From contig OX359249.1 in assembly GCA_947179485.1 (NCBI GenBank), positions 8,928,001-8,992,000 of the forward strand: 64,000 nt of DNA, written 5' to 3'. A model generated the notes under the pieces. That model was not told the origin of the DNA. It made no database searches and saw only the letters and a list, made by a program, of their open reading frames with translations. Position numbers and translations under genes: made by a program. Numbering within the stretch: the stretch's first letter is position 1; each line of letters begins with the position of its first letter. This DNA comes from Allacma fusca (lineage: Eukaryota; Arthropoda; Collembola; Symphypleona; Sminthuridae). This document shows positions 1 to 11,105 of this stretch, in pieces.

Positions 1-186
1 ATAATCGAATTACTGATGGCAAAACAGCAAACGAATGTTGGATTTAAAGCGTAACAACAATGAATATAAGTTGGACTTGTGAACGTCAAACTGTCGTTAA
101 GATGAAGGAACGATGAAAATGTGCTTCGTTTCCAGTATAACAGTAGGTAGCCCACAGATATTTTTAACACTTTTATTTCGCAAAAT

Positions 187-922
187 TTAAAACTTGTAAT
201 TGAGATGAATTTTTTTCACATGCTCAATGTGATTCCCATTCTTGTGTACGATGAATCGGCAAAGAGCTTTCCACGGTCGGTACACTCGGTTGACCATGGA
301 CAGGTCGACTTTGCGCCACGTCTCCTACAGGACTTTCCAAAGCCCGTTTTCGGTTGTAGGAGCGCGACGCCCTAGGCGTTTTTTATGGTAGCCAAAACCA
401 AAAAAACCATTTGGCTGGCGTCAGGCGACTTAATAGTTATTTCGCTATTTTTAATGATCTTCACACCGGTAGATTTTCCGGGCAGTGTTGGCGGATGCCG
501 TGTCATGGTGTATGAACAACTCCGATTGGCCATGTGGCGCTGGGTCAACTTATGAACTCGATGTTTGTGACGAATTTCCTTGTTGAGTTTAGAAATAATT
601 TTTCTCACCGCACTCGGGGATAATTCTACTCTTCGAGAAATACCTTTCTGGGTAGGCGGGTTCCCCTTGGACACCAATAATCGGATCTGGCTTACAATGT
701 GTGGTTTTGCTTGGAGAGGCGGGTATTTCTTTTTCGGTGATGGAAGGTCACTAGCTTTAACTTTGCGTCTCAAACCTTTTTTATTAATTATATTGGTCAC
801 TGTCACATAAAAAATACTAATTCCCTGCACTTTAAGTTTCCTACTTATTGCACGGGAGCTAAATCCCCCGTGGAAAGTCACAAAACTGTCCCCTCAACTT
901 CCGGACTAAATTTCTTTGCCAT
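187..922 (-). pseudogene. Tc1/mariner-type transposase remnant, internally deleted
   Basis: This is a decayed DNA-transposon transposase read on the minus strand. A start at 920-922 gives MAKKFSPEV; an early stop and frame change follow, and the main open stretch then runs 881 to 372. It contains a two-part helix-turn-helix DNA-binding region (SSRAISRKL, then PPTQKGISRRV) joined by a basic linker (ASDLPSPKKKYPPLQ). Right after HKLTQRHMANR the sequence jumps to the second catalytic-Asp region, readable in another frame near 475-516 as FIHHDTASANTARK. The third catalytic region follows (NSEITIKSPDASQM), then, after a further frame change, a C-terminal part ending NGNHIEHVKKIHLNYKF before a stop at 187-189. 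About 100 residues that should hold the first catalytic Asp are missing, so this is a deletion derivative that cannot transpose itself. No terminal inverted repeats were identified. Family assignment rests on motif order and is inference. Confidence 0.75.
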
Positions 923-1238
923 TTTAATAAACACGGACGGTCGCATAAGCTCAATGTGAAGCCCTTAAATGGCGCTCTAAATTACATTTAGCGGTTTGGC
1001 CCATACGTCATCAGTGACGACATTAAATGTTGTCTGAAAGTGTTAAAAATATCTGCGTGCTACCTGTGTTTATGTGCCGGGTTCTGGTTGAAAACCAGGA
1101 GTTTATTTGCTGGAATCTAACAATCGGTTATTTGTTGGCCTGTTGGACAAAACCTAACATCGTTCCGACACCATCGGGCCAGCATTTATCCAGCAAAATT
1201 TTGTTACTTGGGTGCTGTCGTACAACCAACCCATGCGA

Positions 1239-1335
1239 CGGAGGGATAATCTCCAACTACAGGAGGGAATAATTCCGGAGGGATTATCACCGGAGGGATT
1301 ATGTACGGAGGGAAAATGTAGGAGGGCTTATCTCC
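1239..1335 (+). repeat. Cluster of six GGAGGGATTAT-like motifs
   Basis: Six copies of a roughly 12-16-bp word (CGGAGGGATAAT, CGGAGGGATTAT and variants) are spaced irregularly in under 100 bp. Two related words recur at about 2,463-2,495 (CGAGGGATTG, CGGAGGGAATAT). The pattern may be a terminal or subterminal part of an unrecognised repeat; no function can be assigned. Confidence 0.5.
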
Positions 1336-1742
1336 ATACTCCATAAAAATGACAAGAAATGCATAATCATTTGCTTATGATTACTACCACTGCAATAAAA
1401 AACTAGAAATACAACCAAAAATGAAAGACATGTTCCAGCGTATTCTGTGGAACAACTATGAACCGCACAAGGGACAAATGAATTAATTTGTTCAAGCGGT
1501 GGAATTATTTCGAATTTTCTGAAATTCTCCAGTAAGTAACATCTGTAATCTTGAGCATTCCAGCAACTTAGGTTACTGTGGGAAGATTTTTCTCTGCATT
1601 GTTTAATTTAAAACTATAACCTAAGTCGACTACCAGAGGAATCCCTGCAAAACATGTTGTTTATTCGAGTAAACAAACACGATAAATGACGTGGTCGAAT
1701 GACTTAAAAATGACAAAAATAACAATAAATTATAGATTACAT

Positions 1743-1911
1743 GAATAGAATCGGAATTGGAATCGGAATTATTTAAAAATATTTGAATTAATTGGTATAG
1801 GAATTCAAAATTAATTATTTGGGTACATCGGAATCGGAATCTAAATTGAAATTAAATTTAAACAGGTATTGTAATTGGAATCGGAATTTTTATTTTTCCG
1901 ATATTTCATCC
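1743..1911. repeat. GGAATCGGAATT-rich patch ending in CATCCCTG
   Basis: Short direct words (GGAATCGGAATT and close variants) recur about five times, and the patch ends with CATCCCTG. That end matches the outer end of some hAT-type elements (CAGGGATG in reverse complement), like the one ending at 11,711. No partner end or target duplication was found, so it may be a single orphan terminus. Confidence 0.35.
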
Positions 1912-3090
1912 CTGGTACGGACGCAAAAGGAACGCTGTTCATACACAGAATGAAAATGGGGTAGGAATAGTGTTTCTGTTGGTGCAAGTATTGGCAATAA
2001 TCGCACCATAATTGTTAATGAAAGTACTAGTTATGTCGTTACTGGTACTTGCTAAAATGCGGCAATTAAATCATGCAAATAACCGAAGTTGAACTTGCAA
2101 TTAGTTCATAAGTCACTTGCAGTTGGTAAGGCAATTGCTAAAACACTTGGAAGTAATTGCACCGATACGTACAATAATTGCAACTGATACTGTGCACTGA
2201 TATACAGTATAAATCGTCGACTAAGAGGCCTAAAAGGTGAAAAAGGCTTAAATCATCCGTGCATTTTTGATTTGTAGCAAGATGATATACGTTGTTTTAC
2301 TCAATTGAACAAAGTGTATTAAATAAAATGATTGTTATGATTGATGCATGATTGTTACAAAACACAAATACACTTGCAATGTACGGATGATATGGGCTCA
2401 GCCCGAAAAGATTCCTGAATAAAGAATTTAATTTAAACAATAAATTTAAAAATTTTAATAACCCGAGGGATTGTGTCGGAGGGAATATATCCGAACACGA
2501 ACTTGAGTTGTGAGGAGCCCTATTAGGTTACTTGTGATCCTAGTGTTACATCATGACAAAATACCATGCAGTTATGCGTTAACCTCTAATATCAATAAAC
2601 TGTCTACTGCTTGCCAAGAGGAACTGTCTAAAAGATTGTCATGCATGCCTTTGTAATTGTTTTCATTCACTGCGCTTTTGGTGAAATGTGGAATTAATAA
2701 TGGTTCGCGTTTATTTCCAACGGTTCTATGAATTATTTAAACAGACTAACTATATCCATCAAGCTCGCTTATATAGTAGATCCATTACAGTATTGTACTT
2801 CCCAGTGTTTCCAGAACATCAGTACGCTGCCAGTGCTTTAGGCTTTCAGTAGATCCTCATAAAACCCCCAATCCACAAGCGGGTAATTGTTGGGCTTGTC
2901 CATTGGGGTTCTTTGGCCAATCATGGCAAACGTTGTGACGAAAATAAAATTAAAATTAAACAACTCTCTTCGATAATAATTTGTTTAAAAAACTTATTTT
3001 CATTGCAAGCATTAATTACTGAATAGAAATATCTGAATCTTGTAACCGCGTGGCGGTCCATAGATGCACATCCTCATGAGGACAGAGTAC

Positions 3091-4702
3091 AGCACTCGCA
3101 CTCACCTCGCACTCAGTGTACTCACGACTTTACTTACGTGAACTTACGAGGACGAGTTCATTTTATTACAACCGTGCACTCATAGTCATGAGTGCGAGTA
3201 CACTAGGACATAAAACCTGCTTTTGGTTGCTTGAAATGACTTGGAACTTAGACGAATTCGGCCTCTGCTTCGCTTTGGTCGCATTTAAAAAACATGCTAT
3301 ATGTACACACACTCGTCTCGCTAGAACTCTGAGCAAAAGTATGAAGCCAGTGAGATGCAGGGTTTGATTTAAAAGTCCCAATACTCCCTCGCAGTCCTCC
3401 CTGACCCTTGAATTATTCATTAAACCCTTCCATTAATCTCTCTGGAATTTTATGTAACAATAAATAAATATAAATGATCTTGGAAACAAACTTAATGCAA
3501 ATTATTCGCTTTAAACATGAATCACAATGGCACTTACCTCGATCTTACATCGATGAAGCACTTACGCGGCTCTTTCTATTTCGTTGATACGAGGTTTGGT
3601 TACTTTGTGACTTGTTTTCTTTCAGCCGAATTTTCTGTTAAAGTTACTTGAACATTTTGAGGTTTAAAGGTGGAAAACAAAACCGCGTAAGTGCTTAGTC
3701 GATGCAAGATTAAGATAAGTGCCATTGTGATTCGAGTATTGGGACTTTGAAATCAAACACTGCAGCTCACTGGCATGATGAGCGAGTATGTACATGCATG
3801 TTTTTTAAATGCGACCAAAGCAAAGCGAAACAGAGATAATTCGTCTAAGTTCCAAGTCATTTCAGGCAACCAAAAGTAGGTTTTACGTCCTAGTGTTCGA
3901 GTACATACCACAGATTTGTTTATTAATGAGTGTCAGGACGAGAACACAAAAATATACACTCATTTTAAAAAATGCAATACTCTGCACTTTAGTGTTAAAA
4001 AATTCAATTTAATGCTAGGTTTGTATGTCGTATATACAATTTTGTAAAATTACGCGAAAAAAAAAGAAACGAAAAAAATCGGTCAGTGAGTATTATTGAG
4101 AATTGCATCCGTTAATATTTCAGTCATAATAATCTTGTGTCAATCTTGAAGGAATGAGAACAATGTAAAGCAAAAAGGCGAAAAACTATTGTTAAAACCA
4201 TGGAGACTTGCTCAAATAAAAACAATCTAGACTTAAAAGGTCTGCAACTGTAAATATTTTGTTACCGTGATTTTCACATGGTTAAACTAAACCTTTACAA
4301 ATAACAATTTGCTGTATTTAGCCTTTATCGTCTTCGTAGCCATTTCAAGCATGTTATTTACTCATGTGTGTTAGTAGTTTCCAACTAATCATTTTCTGTT
4401 CGTAACTATATTCCAACTTGAAAAAGCGTTTTCAAGGTGATACATGTAGTATTATTTGCTTATTAACATTACATGTAAAAATAAATACGGGACAAAATCA
4501 TTCGAATGTATTCAAAATGGATAAGTCAGGTATGCATACATATATACATATTAAATGCACTCATTAGTACGAGTGCGAGGATCAAATTCTAGTCTTCTGT
4601 CCTCATGAGGACGAGTGTGAGTGTAGACTTGATAATGTTAAACACATCAGTGTGAGGATGAGTGCAGTTCATTCAATTTGTACTGAGTGCGAGTGGAGTG
4701 CT
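3091..4702. mobile_element. Foldback / inverted-repeat element
   Basis: The outer ends are imperfect inverted repeats: AGCACTCGCACTC at 3,091 and GAGTGCGAGTGGAGTGCT ending at 4,702. Inside lies a large imperfect palindrome. The arm at 3,189-3,386 is the reverse complement of 3,734-3,907, both carrying words such as ACTTGGAACTTAGACGAATT, and the arm at 3,519-3,571 pairs with 3,680-3,733 (GAATCACAATGGCACTTA). The inner loop is about 106 nt, and the left arm carries about 130 nt of extra sequence between its two parts. GAGTGCGAG-like words are scattered through both ends. No transposase is encoded and no target duplication was found. It is best described as a non-autonomous foldback-type DNA element; the superfamily is unknown. 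Confidence 0.6.
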
Positions 4703-4852
4703 AGGGTTTCCACTTTTGAAACGTCATTCCGGGACAAAATAATTTTTGTTTAAATTTAGTGCATACATCATCCGTAATTGTATTTTTCAGCCCTTTCGGC
4801 ATCTAATAACATTTCCTTGTTTTCTGGTTTGTTCAAAAATGAAAAAACAACA

Positions 4853-5130
4853 TTAAAAGGGCATATTAACCCTGGCTTGAACATCTGCTTTCAGAATTTC
4901 CGTTGACATTAAGTTTCTCTCATCTGTCCAAACTTTCTTTACGCTGAAAACCCTTTCTGCAAACGCGTTGCTAACAGGAATTGAAAGCACGAATAATACA
5001 AAATTGAATAGTTCAGGACAATGTTCTTTCTTAAAAAACTCAACCCACTCTGCACCCAAAAATTAAGGACCAGAGCTTTTTTACAACTTACAATTAGCAT
5101 TGAAAATAACCCAACGAACACTTCATATTT
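4853..5130 (-). pseudogene. hAT transposase, C-terminal dimerisation region
   Basis: Minus-strand frame 5,059-4,853 reads EFFKKEHCPELFNFVLFVLS followed by IPVSNAFAERVFSVKKVW and TDERNLMSTEILKADVQ. The block IPVSNAFAERVFS...TDERN is the signature of the hAT-family C-terminal dimerisation domain, the last piece of the transposase that assembles the active oligomer. A slightly upstream frame (5,121 down, FVGLFSMLIVSCKKALVLNF) looks like its continuation after one frame change. The rest of the transposase (BED zinc finger, RNase-H-like catalytic core) is not visible beyond 5,130, so this is a truncated 3' piece. An antisense plus-strand frame over the same bases (5,021-5,488) is taken to be a shadow. 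Confidence 0.75.
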
Positions 5131-7052
5131 TCGAGAGTATTTGCCGCGCTATGACATGGTTCACATCATTTTCATTTGTACAATAAACCTAAAAGATAAT
5201 CTAATTATTTACAAGCGACCGATTAGCAGCGTTTGGCTGAGGGTTTGCAATAATGAAGACAAAATTAAAGTTAATCAGCTGGCAGTCCATTTTCGAATCG
5301 TTCAAGCACTGTTATTGAAAGCAGCTAAATTAAATTATATTGTCTTTTTTCAAGCTAATAACGGCAGTGTTATTGTCCCAATTAAATTTTACATTAAAAA
5401 TCTTGCAGAAATTTTTACAGTATCACGTTGTGAGTACATTCTGGTAGTACGTAGAATGTCCATTGTAGTTGATGTTTTTATATTGTAGTATAACTTTCTG
5501 TCGGATTAGTGGTGTACTTGTAGTTTTAGTTGCTAATAATAATCTGTGGGGGATTTGTGGATTTTCGGCGTTGAGTTTAATGTTGGAATAAAGTGTAATG
5601 AAAGCGTATTCGTTGATATCTGATATTATTTCTCCAGTTGAGGATTCTATAGTTGTGATGTGTGGCTTCGGCTGAATTGGACGATGGGTGGATTGCTGGG
5701 AGCTCCCTATCCTGACCAGCATAGGGAGCTCCCAGCAATCCACCCATCGTCCAATTCAGCCGTGGCTTCGGTTTGAGTATTTGTTGATTTCATAATACGG
5801 TGGGAGGAAGCCAGTTAAATGTTTGTGCCTGATGGTCTCCCGCTTTCATGAGGCTGTTTAGTTTCCCGATCCCCAGTTTAGATCCTGGCACGAGGAGTAA
5901 CATTCGTTAGGATTGGAATTATAAATAAGTGATTTAGTTGATTGTTGGAAGTGCATGCATAGTTGTAAAGTGGTCGATTTGAATAGAAGTTGTCATGTTA
6001 ATGGTAAATGCTTCGTTTTGGGTTGAGTTGGTTTTGTTGACTATTAAAATATGAAGGATGTTGAGTTGAAGGTACACCGTTTCGTTGTTGAAAATAGTGG
6101 CGATAATTTATCAAACCGTTGTATTATGACTGTTAGTGGTATTTCAACCAAAGCGTACAGTTTATTACAGGCACGAAAGTAAATACAAAATAAGAGAGTT
6201 GTTGTCGGCTAAATGTGATATCAGTGTTTAATCGTAAGCAATTAATTATCACTTTAATTTATTTGTGGAAGCAGCTCGGTAGGTTAAATATCAAAAGTAG
6301 CTGTGAAATTAAAAGGATTGTGCATACAGTATCTCCTTGGGGGAGGAGGTCACGAACACCGGCGAATTGTTAAAACACTAAAATGTGTGTTGTGAAAAAG
6401 TAGTGAAAATGTAGGGTAGCTCACTTTCGTAGCACAATAAAAGATAGGTCAAAGTGTGTCAAGAATTAAAACTGCATTGATTCCCTTAATTTATTTAACA
6501 GAATAGATGGTAGTGGTTTAGTTAGGTAGGTAAGCATCATACAGTATTAAGCATTGGTTAATATCCTTCATAATATTAGGCATCATGCATAAATTATGTA
6601 ACGCTTAGTCGGTCGGTGGTGGGTTTTCTTAACGTTATGCTAGCGTTACGCAATGTAGGTGGTACCTTTTTACCTAATATAATAATTGATTAGACCCGGT
6701 TTCAACCCGGTATATTTTGTGAAAATATTTGAGAGCGAGGTTTAATTTTTAAGAATGTGTGTGAAAATCAAAGGACTGTAATTTCTACAAGACGAGAGTA
6801 ATTTCCGACATAATTTAAGTACTAATTATTTAAGTTATGCATAAATTCATTATCATTACGTTATGAATGATAGTGGGGATTAGATGACAGCGTTTAGTAT
6901 GCGTTACTCGGGGTCAGAGGTGGTCAAAAATGTGACAAATTACCGTTATATAATTTATACATGCCGCCTTATAGTTCATTATTTCTAAAACAAGTAATAA
7001 TTGTTGAATTTATTAAATACATGTAGTCATTTTAACAATGTCATAACAAAAT
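5131..7052. other. Non-coding stretch with one hairpin and a weak open frame
   Basis: Mostly AT-rich sequence with no recognised gene. A minus-strand frame at 5,423-5,669 has protein-like composition (SDINEYAFITLYSNIKLNAE, HRLLLATKTTS) but no domain I recognise, and its nearest Met lies inside the right arm of the hairpin at 5,670-5,761, so it is not called as a gene. Beyond 5,770 I see nothing. Confidence 0.5.
5670..5761. repeat. Perfect 41-bp inverted repeat with 10-nt loop
   Basis: Bases 5,670-5,710 and 5,721-5,761 are exact reverse complements over 41 positions, separated by the 10-nt spacer CCTGACCAGC. The hairpin is bracketed by a 10-bp direct repeat, GTGGCTTCGG, at 5,662-5,671 and 5,762-5,771. 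The perfect arms imply a recent event or an artefact, unlike the decayed repeats around it. Template switching during replication, or a library or assembly artefact, would both give this structure. Confidence 0.9.
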
Positions 7053-7543
7053 ATGGCCAGATGGAAACGCCCATATGAAATTATTGAACAAGAAACCCCT
7101 CGCCGTTTTAAACTGATCTAAAAAAGAGAAAAGAAAACCCCTAAATTTGTCACTTCAAACTCCCAACATCTCAAACGTTAATACCCACCAAGATTGTCTA
7201 ATCAAAAAGGCAGTCAACGCAAGTATTGCATTCAATAATGTAATCATTTCCATCACTTACTTGCAGATGGAGATCGACATTCTTGATGTGCAACAATTAT
7301 TCAACGATATTTAAATAATTGTAATAAATGTGCACCTGGCTATAATCTTCCGCAGGCGACGTTTGTTACAGCTGTTAAATCCTAAAACTCTAACGATCCA
7401 ACCTTTGAATCTCCTTACCCACCAAACGATCACCACATTCCTCACCAACTTTAACATTTCCCGATTGTCTATGTGACACGAACAACGCACTCAACTTTGA
7501 CGAACTCCTTTCGACTCACAACGACTCCAGAATATTCCAAATC

Positions 7544-7850
7544 AAAACCGTGGAAATTGACGATGCCCCCGAAATTATTTACTTATCATCTGGCCAGACT
7601 ACTCCAATCCCATCGCCACCAGTATCACAACAATCGGTAATTCCGCACTTGAACTTCGAATTGTTCAATGGAATTCCATTCCCAACGACTCTAGAACATC
7701 CTCCATCTAAAACCATGGAAATTGACGACATGTACCTATCATCCGATCAGACTACTCCAATCCCATCACCCCAGCATCCTCACGATCGGCTACTCGAGTC
7801 CTCCCTGTAATTTTGAATGGTTCAATGGTACTCTTTCCATAACAGATCTG
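7544..7850 (+). repeat. Diverged tandem duplication, period 165 bp
   Basis: Bases from 7,544 and from 7,709 are two diverged copies of a unit of about 165 bp. Both contain TGGAAATTGACGA, then an ACTACTCCAATCCCATC block, then a TTCAATGG block. In protein terms the copies read EIDDAPEIIYLSSGQTTPIP and EIDDMYLSSDQTTPIPSP. The second copy is shorter by small deletions. The duplication lies inside the degenerate coding-like region. Confidence 0.7.
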
Positions 7851-8044
7851 CTCTCAGCAACGACAATGACTTCACCAAAGACTACAACTGACCACCCTGT
7901 ACCCTCTACACTTATAAAGACGACTGACGAAGGAGTTATTTTTGGAGAAACATGGATGCCTTACCCGAAGAAATATATGGAAACGTATCAACATCCCAAC
8001 AACAACTATACCGACACTTTCAACCATGCCGCATATAAAAATGA

Positions 8045-8187
8045 AACTACCTTCAAAACCACCCAACGTAAAGTTGTACGAGGAGCACCTGTCAGGGGAA
8101 AAATCGGATTTTGTGGTAACTCTTGCCGGAGCATACTTCTTTTTCAGTGACTGTAATGACGGTACTCGGTATGAAACTGTTTTATAA
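8045..8187 (+). pseudogene. Tc1/mariner transposase fragment, first catalytic region
   Basis: The plus-strand frame from 8,071 reads KLYEEHLSGEKSDFVVTLAG followed by AYFFFSDCND, with a stop at 8,185-8,187. This corresponds to the region around the first catalytic Asp of Tc1/mariner transposases, where the motif is usually VVTLDEA; here it is VVTLAGA, so the catalytic Asp and the Glu after it are not present. It is the very region that is deleted from the related remnant at 187-922, and the residues expected just after that remnant's HMANR break. It is therefore a second, independent scrap of a similar element. The length is too short to date it. Confidence 0.55.
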
Positions 8188-8239
8188 TACTATGAATCTT
8201 AATTATTTCTAATCATATATTTTATCCCTACTTTTACAG

Positions 8240-8395
8240 ATTGAGAAAATCCAAAGCCAAGAAGACACGACCAATTGCCGAAAATTTAAGTTTGCAGCTA
8301 TTTACGACCCAACTAAAATCCGTAATAAAAAAGACATCAGCCGACACAAGAAGTCATGCGCAAAATTTCTATGTAGCTCATTTGTACCGAAATAA
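8240..8395 (+). other. Exon-like block with zinc-finger-like motif
   Basis: A pyrimidine-rich tract ending CTTTTACAG (8,231-8,239) looks like a splice acceptor. The open frame that follows reads IEKIQSQEDTTNCRKFKFAA and then RNKKDISRHKKSC before a stop at 8,393-8,395. KKDISRHKKSC resembles the second half of a C2H2-type zinc finger (helix plus His/Cys ligands), but the first Cys pair is not clear. It is a candidate terminal exon of an unrecognised gene; an overlapping 62-codon frame at 8,241-8,429 is less convincing. Confidence 0.3.
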
Positions 8396-8499
8396 TGTAA
8401 CTGAAGCCTCTGACACACTGATTATTTAAAATAACAAAAATGAAAGGAATTCATAACCAATTCTTTTTTTGCATTTACCATAAAGTGACTCTTAGCTGC

Positions 8500-8575
8500 A
8501 TTAAATATTCCTATATTTATTTATAGGAATTTAGGATTTTATTTAGGAATTTATTATTTATATATTCCTAATATG
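8500..8575. repeat. AT-rich self-complementary tract
   Basis: ATTCCTATA, then TTTATT, then TATAGGAAT forms a 9-bp perfect stem, and AGGAATTTA words repeat next to it. It sits exactly where the LINE fragment stops, so it may mark the break or a later insertion. Confidence 0.6.
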
Positions 8576-9970
8576 CATTTGAACTCCATTTACTGAGCTT
8601 TCTTGCAGTATATTCACGATTTTATCTATGTATATAGAAAAAAGTGTTGGCGATAGTGTCTCCCCCTGTAATACCCCTTTCATGGTTCTGATTGGGTCAG
8701 TGTATCCCTGCTGGCTCCTTATATGTGTTTTCGCTTTATCGTATAACTCCTTTACTACTCTCACGAGGTAATCGTCTAGCCCTTCATCCCTTAGTCGCTT
8801 CGAAAGTTGCGTTTGCTCAATTGAATCAAAGGCCTGACTCATGTCTACAAACAGTGTGTATAACTTCTTTCCTGATTTTTGCAAGGTCTTGCATATTGTG
8901 CTGTACAATAAGAAGATGTGCTCTGTGCACCCCTTCCACTTCTGATAGGCGGCTTGGTTATCCGATATTGTTCCATGTATCACACAATGTGACCAGACCC
9001 TGCCGGCAAGTACTGCCGTAAATATTTTAACAATTGTGTTCAGTAATGACATCGGCATATAGTTGCCAGGGTTGTCCTTGTCTACTTTATTGTGAATTGG
9101 GACGGTAATAATAGTTCCCCATTCTTCGGGAATTCCTTTAGCCATAATGTTGTTTATTGTTGTAGTCATATGTTGTAGCGTTTTCTCGTCCAGTGCTTTC
9201 CATACCTCATTGGGTATTCCATCACTCCCGGGAGACTTATTGTTAGCTATCGTCTTCAGCGCCCTCTGCATTTCTTCTACTCTTATTTCTTGCGGTCTTT
9301 CCCTTACCAGATCATTTTCTGTTTCGTGCCCCCTAATTTCTGTGTCGCATTGTAACTCAAATATCGTTCTAAAGTGCTTAACCCATTGCTCGTTTGTTGT
9401 ATATTTGTGTTTCTAAAAGTATTAAATGCTTTCCAAAACTGCGCTGAGCTTTTGCTATTTTTTCCTGCAGGTTCTCGTAAAATTTGTTTTGTTTTCCCTA
9501 CATAGCTGCCTATATTGTCTTAGTCTTGCTTAGGTATTTGATTATATTTGTCCTGTTCTGAGATTCACTTCTTCTAAAGGCTCGGACTATCTTGTTTACC
9601 TTCTTTTTTAGCGTTTTACATTTCCCGTCGAACCATTTTGGACCGTTTGTAACATTTGGTATATGGTAGCCTTTGCACTTCAGCCCTGTCCTTTCCGCTG
9701 CTCTACTTATATGTTCATATAGTTCTTGCATGTCTGGGTCTTCAGAGTTTATCGGATGTTTTGTTAGGTTTTCGGTAAAAAAGATGCTTTTTCTCCGGAT
9801 TCCAGTGTATTTTGTAGCAAAAGCTCCTGGTATGTGTCAGCTCCAGCGTTTTCTCCCATTTAACTTGTATTCCGCAGTGGTCTGACTCCTCAGTATCTAT
9901 TACCCGCAATACAGTATTTGAGAGTATAACTGACGTAAATGTACAAATTGTTATAATAAGTATTCAATTC
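8556..9970 (-). mobile_element. Non-LTR retrotransposon (LINE) fragment: endonuclease end and partial RT
   Basis: Reading leftwards, the C-terminal end of an APE-type endonuclease is visible, with the conserved ESDH motif (SDH codons at 9,877-9,885). Then comes the linker (PKWFDGKCKTLKKKVNKIVR, near 9,600) and a reverse transcriptase. RT features include NNKSPGSDGIPNEVWK, the first catalytic Asp in FVDMSQAFDSI, and GVLQGETLSPTLFSIYIDKI. The sequence stops at about 8,556, before the second catalytic box (usually YxDD), so the enzyme is truncated at its 3' side; the 5' part of the endonuclease and any ORF1 are also absent. At least two frame changes separate the blocks. The clade is uncertain; an APE-type (Jockey/I/R1-like) element is most likely. 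No poly-A tail or target duplication is visible. Confidence 0.85.
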
Positions 9971-10513
9971 CATTTGATTTTTAATAATAGGAAACCCACA
10001 CTTATGTGTACAAAGGTCAGTCAAAAAATCTCCTCGAATTTTCAAGTGTTGTAACCGAACGTAGGTTTTTCACTGCCAGACTTTGATTATTTATATATAA
10101 TGTTTATAATAATTATGGTTAGATTAATATTATTATCAGTGTCATCGGCATTTTTTACGTGTGGCCAAATAATTTAAAATTCAATCTATTTAATCAAATT
10201 GTAAAAGATTTTTTACACTAACATGTAACTATCGTTTACATGCCGTGGATGCGGACGACTGTGTGGTCTGGAAAACTAGAAAGTACATGTAGTTTGAAAC
10301 ATGGGTAATAGTGACCTTTCGGCTACCTGAATTAACTCTTTTATACATGTCATGTGAATGCCGTAATTATACCCATATCAATGGTCATGCAGTTTATAAA
10401 ATAAATTTAACAAAACAAGATTTAAAAAGTATTAAAGATAAATTGTCTTTGAAATTATTAATGTACTGGAGCTACTGCACATTTATTCAGGCATCAGGGT
10501 AAATTCTAGTTAT
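9971..10513. other. Non-coding stretch
   Basis: AT-rich, with no recognised gene or repeat. A 63-codon plus-strand frame at 10,311-10,502 has no domain I recognise. Confidence 0.5.
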
Positions 10514-10539
10514 GTGTCGACAGGGATGTCAATTTCCAA

Positions 10540-11065
10540 TTTTGTGATTACAATTAACGATTAACGATTACTTCGAAAACAAAATGAATTTATAATTACA
10601 ATTAATGATTAATGGGCTTATAACTAATAATTAATAATTACGATTAACGATTACTTTAAAAATATTATTCACTGATGATTACAATTAACGATTACTTTAG
10701 AAATAATTTTCACTGATGATTACAATTAACGATTACTTTAGAAATAATTTTCACTGATGATTACAATTAACGATTACTTTGAAAATATTATTCACTGATG
10801 GTTACAATTAACGATTACTTTAAAAATAATTTTCCGTGTTGATTACAATTAACGATTACTTTAGAAATAATTTTCACTGATGATTACAATTAACGATTAC
10901 TTTAGAAATAATTTTCACTGATGATTACAATTAACGATTACTTCGAAAATAATTTTCATTGATGATTACAATTAACGATTACTTTAAAAATAGTTTTCAT
11001 TGATGATTGCAATTAACGATTAACGATTATTTTGAAAATTAATTAATTGAGGATTGCAATTAACA
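10540..11065 (+). repeat. 41-bp minisatellite, left block
   Basis: About nine to ten copies of a unit containing GATGATTACAATTAACGATT and then ACTTTAGAAATAATTTTCAC, mostly 41 bp apart. It lies just inside the left end of the hAT-type element. Confidence 0.85.
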
Positions 11066-11105
11066 ATGTAATGTGGGTATTTAGATACTGCTTGCATTTA
11101 TCATT

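Larger units (their letters stand above)
923..3090. other. Non-coding stretch, no gene recognised
   Basis: AT-rich sequence with no credible coding region; an 81-codon plus-strand frame at 1,027-1,272 has no recognisable domain. It contains a cluster of GGAGGG motifs (1,239-1,335), a GGAATCGGAATT-rich patch (1,743-1,911), and around 1,980-2,200 several loose copies of a short AATTGCA-like word. Nothing else stands out. Confidence 0.6.
7053..8395 (+). pseudogene. Degenerate coding-like region, unrecognised, interrupted
   Basis: I do not recognise this gene. A short frame at 7,053-7,121 starts MARWKRPYEIIEQETPRRF. Frames at about 7,450-7,810 read NNALNFDELLSTHNDSRIFQ, then proline- and threonine-rich blocks YLSSGQTTPIPSP and YLSSDQTTPIPSP. 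A third frame runs to about 8,040 (GVIFGETWMPYPKKYMETYQ). After a Tc1/mariner piece (8,045-8,187) there is an exon-like block at 8,240-8,395. It could be the remains of a multi-exon host gene or of a mobile element's accessory gene. Frame changes and stops separate the blocks. Confidence 0.3.

Noticed and set aside
580-810. Plus-strand 76-codon frame
   Set aside because: Antisense shadow of the Tc1/mariner transposase remnant.
1743-1911. Complete hAT MITE
   Set aside because: Only one CATCCCTG end is present; no opposite end or 8-bp target duplication could be found.
5021-5488. Plus-strand 155-codon frame
   Set aside because: Partly antisense to the hAT dimerisation region, no recognisable domain, and low-complexity hydrophobic composition.
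8692-9416. Plus-strand frames at 8,692-9,021 and 9,147-9,416
   Set aside because: Antisense shadows of the LINE reverse transcriptase.
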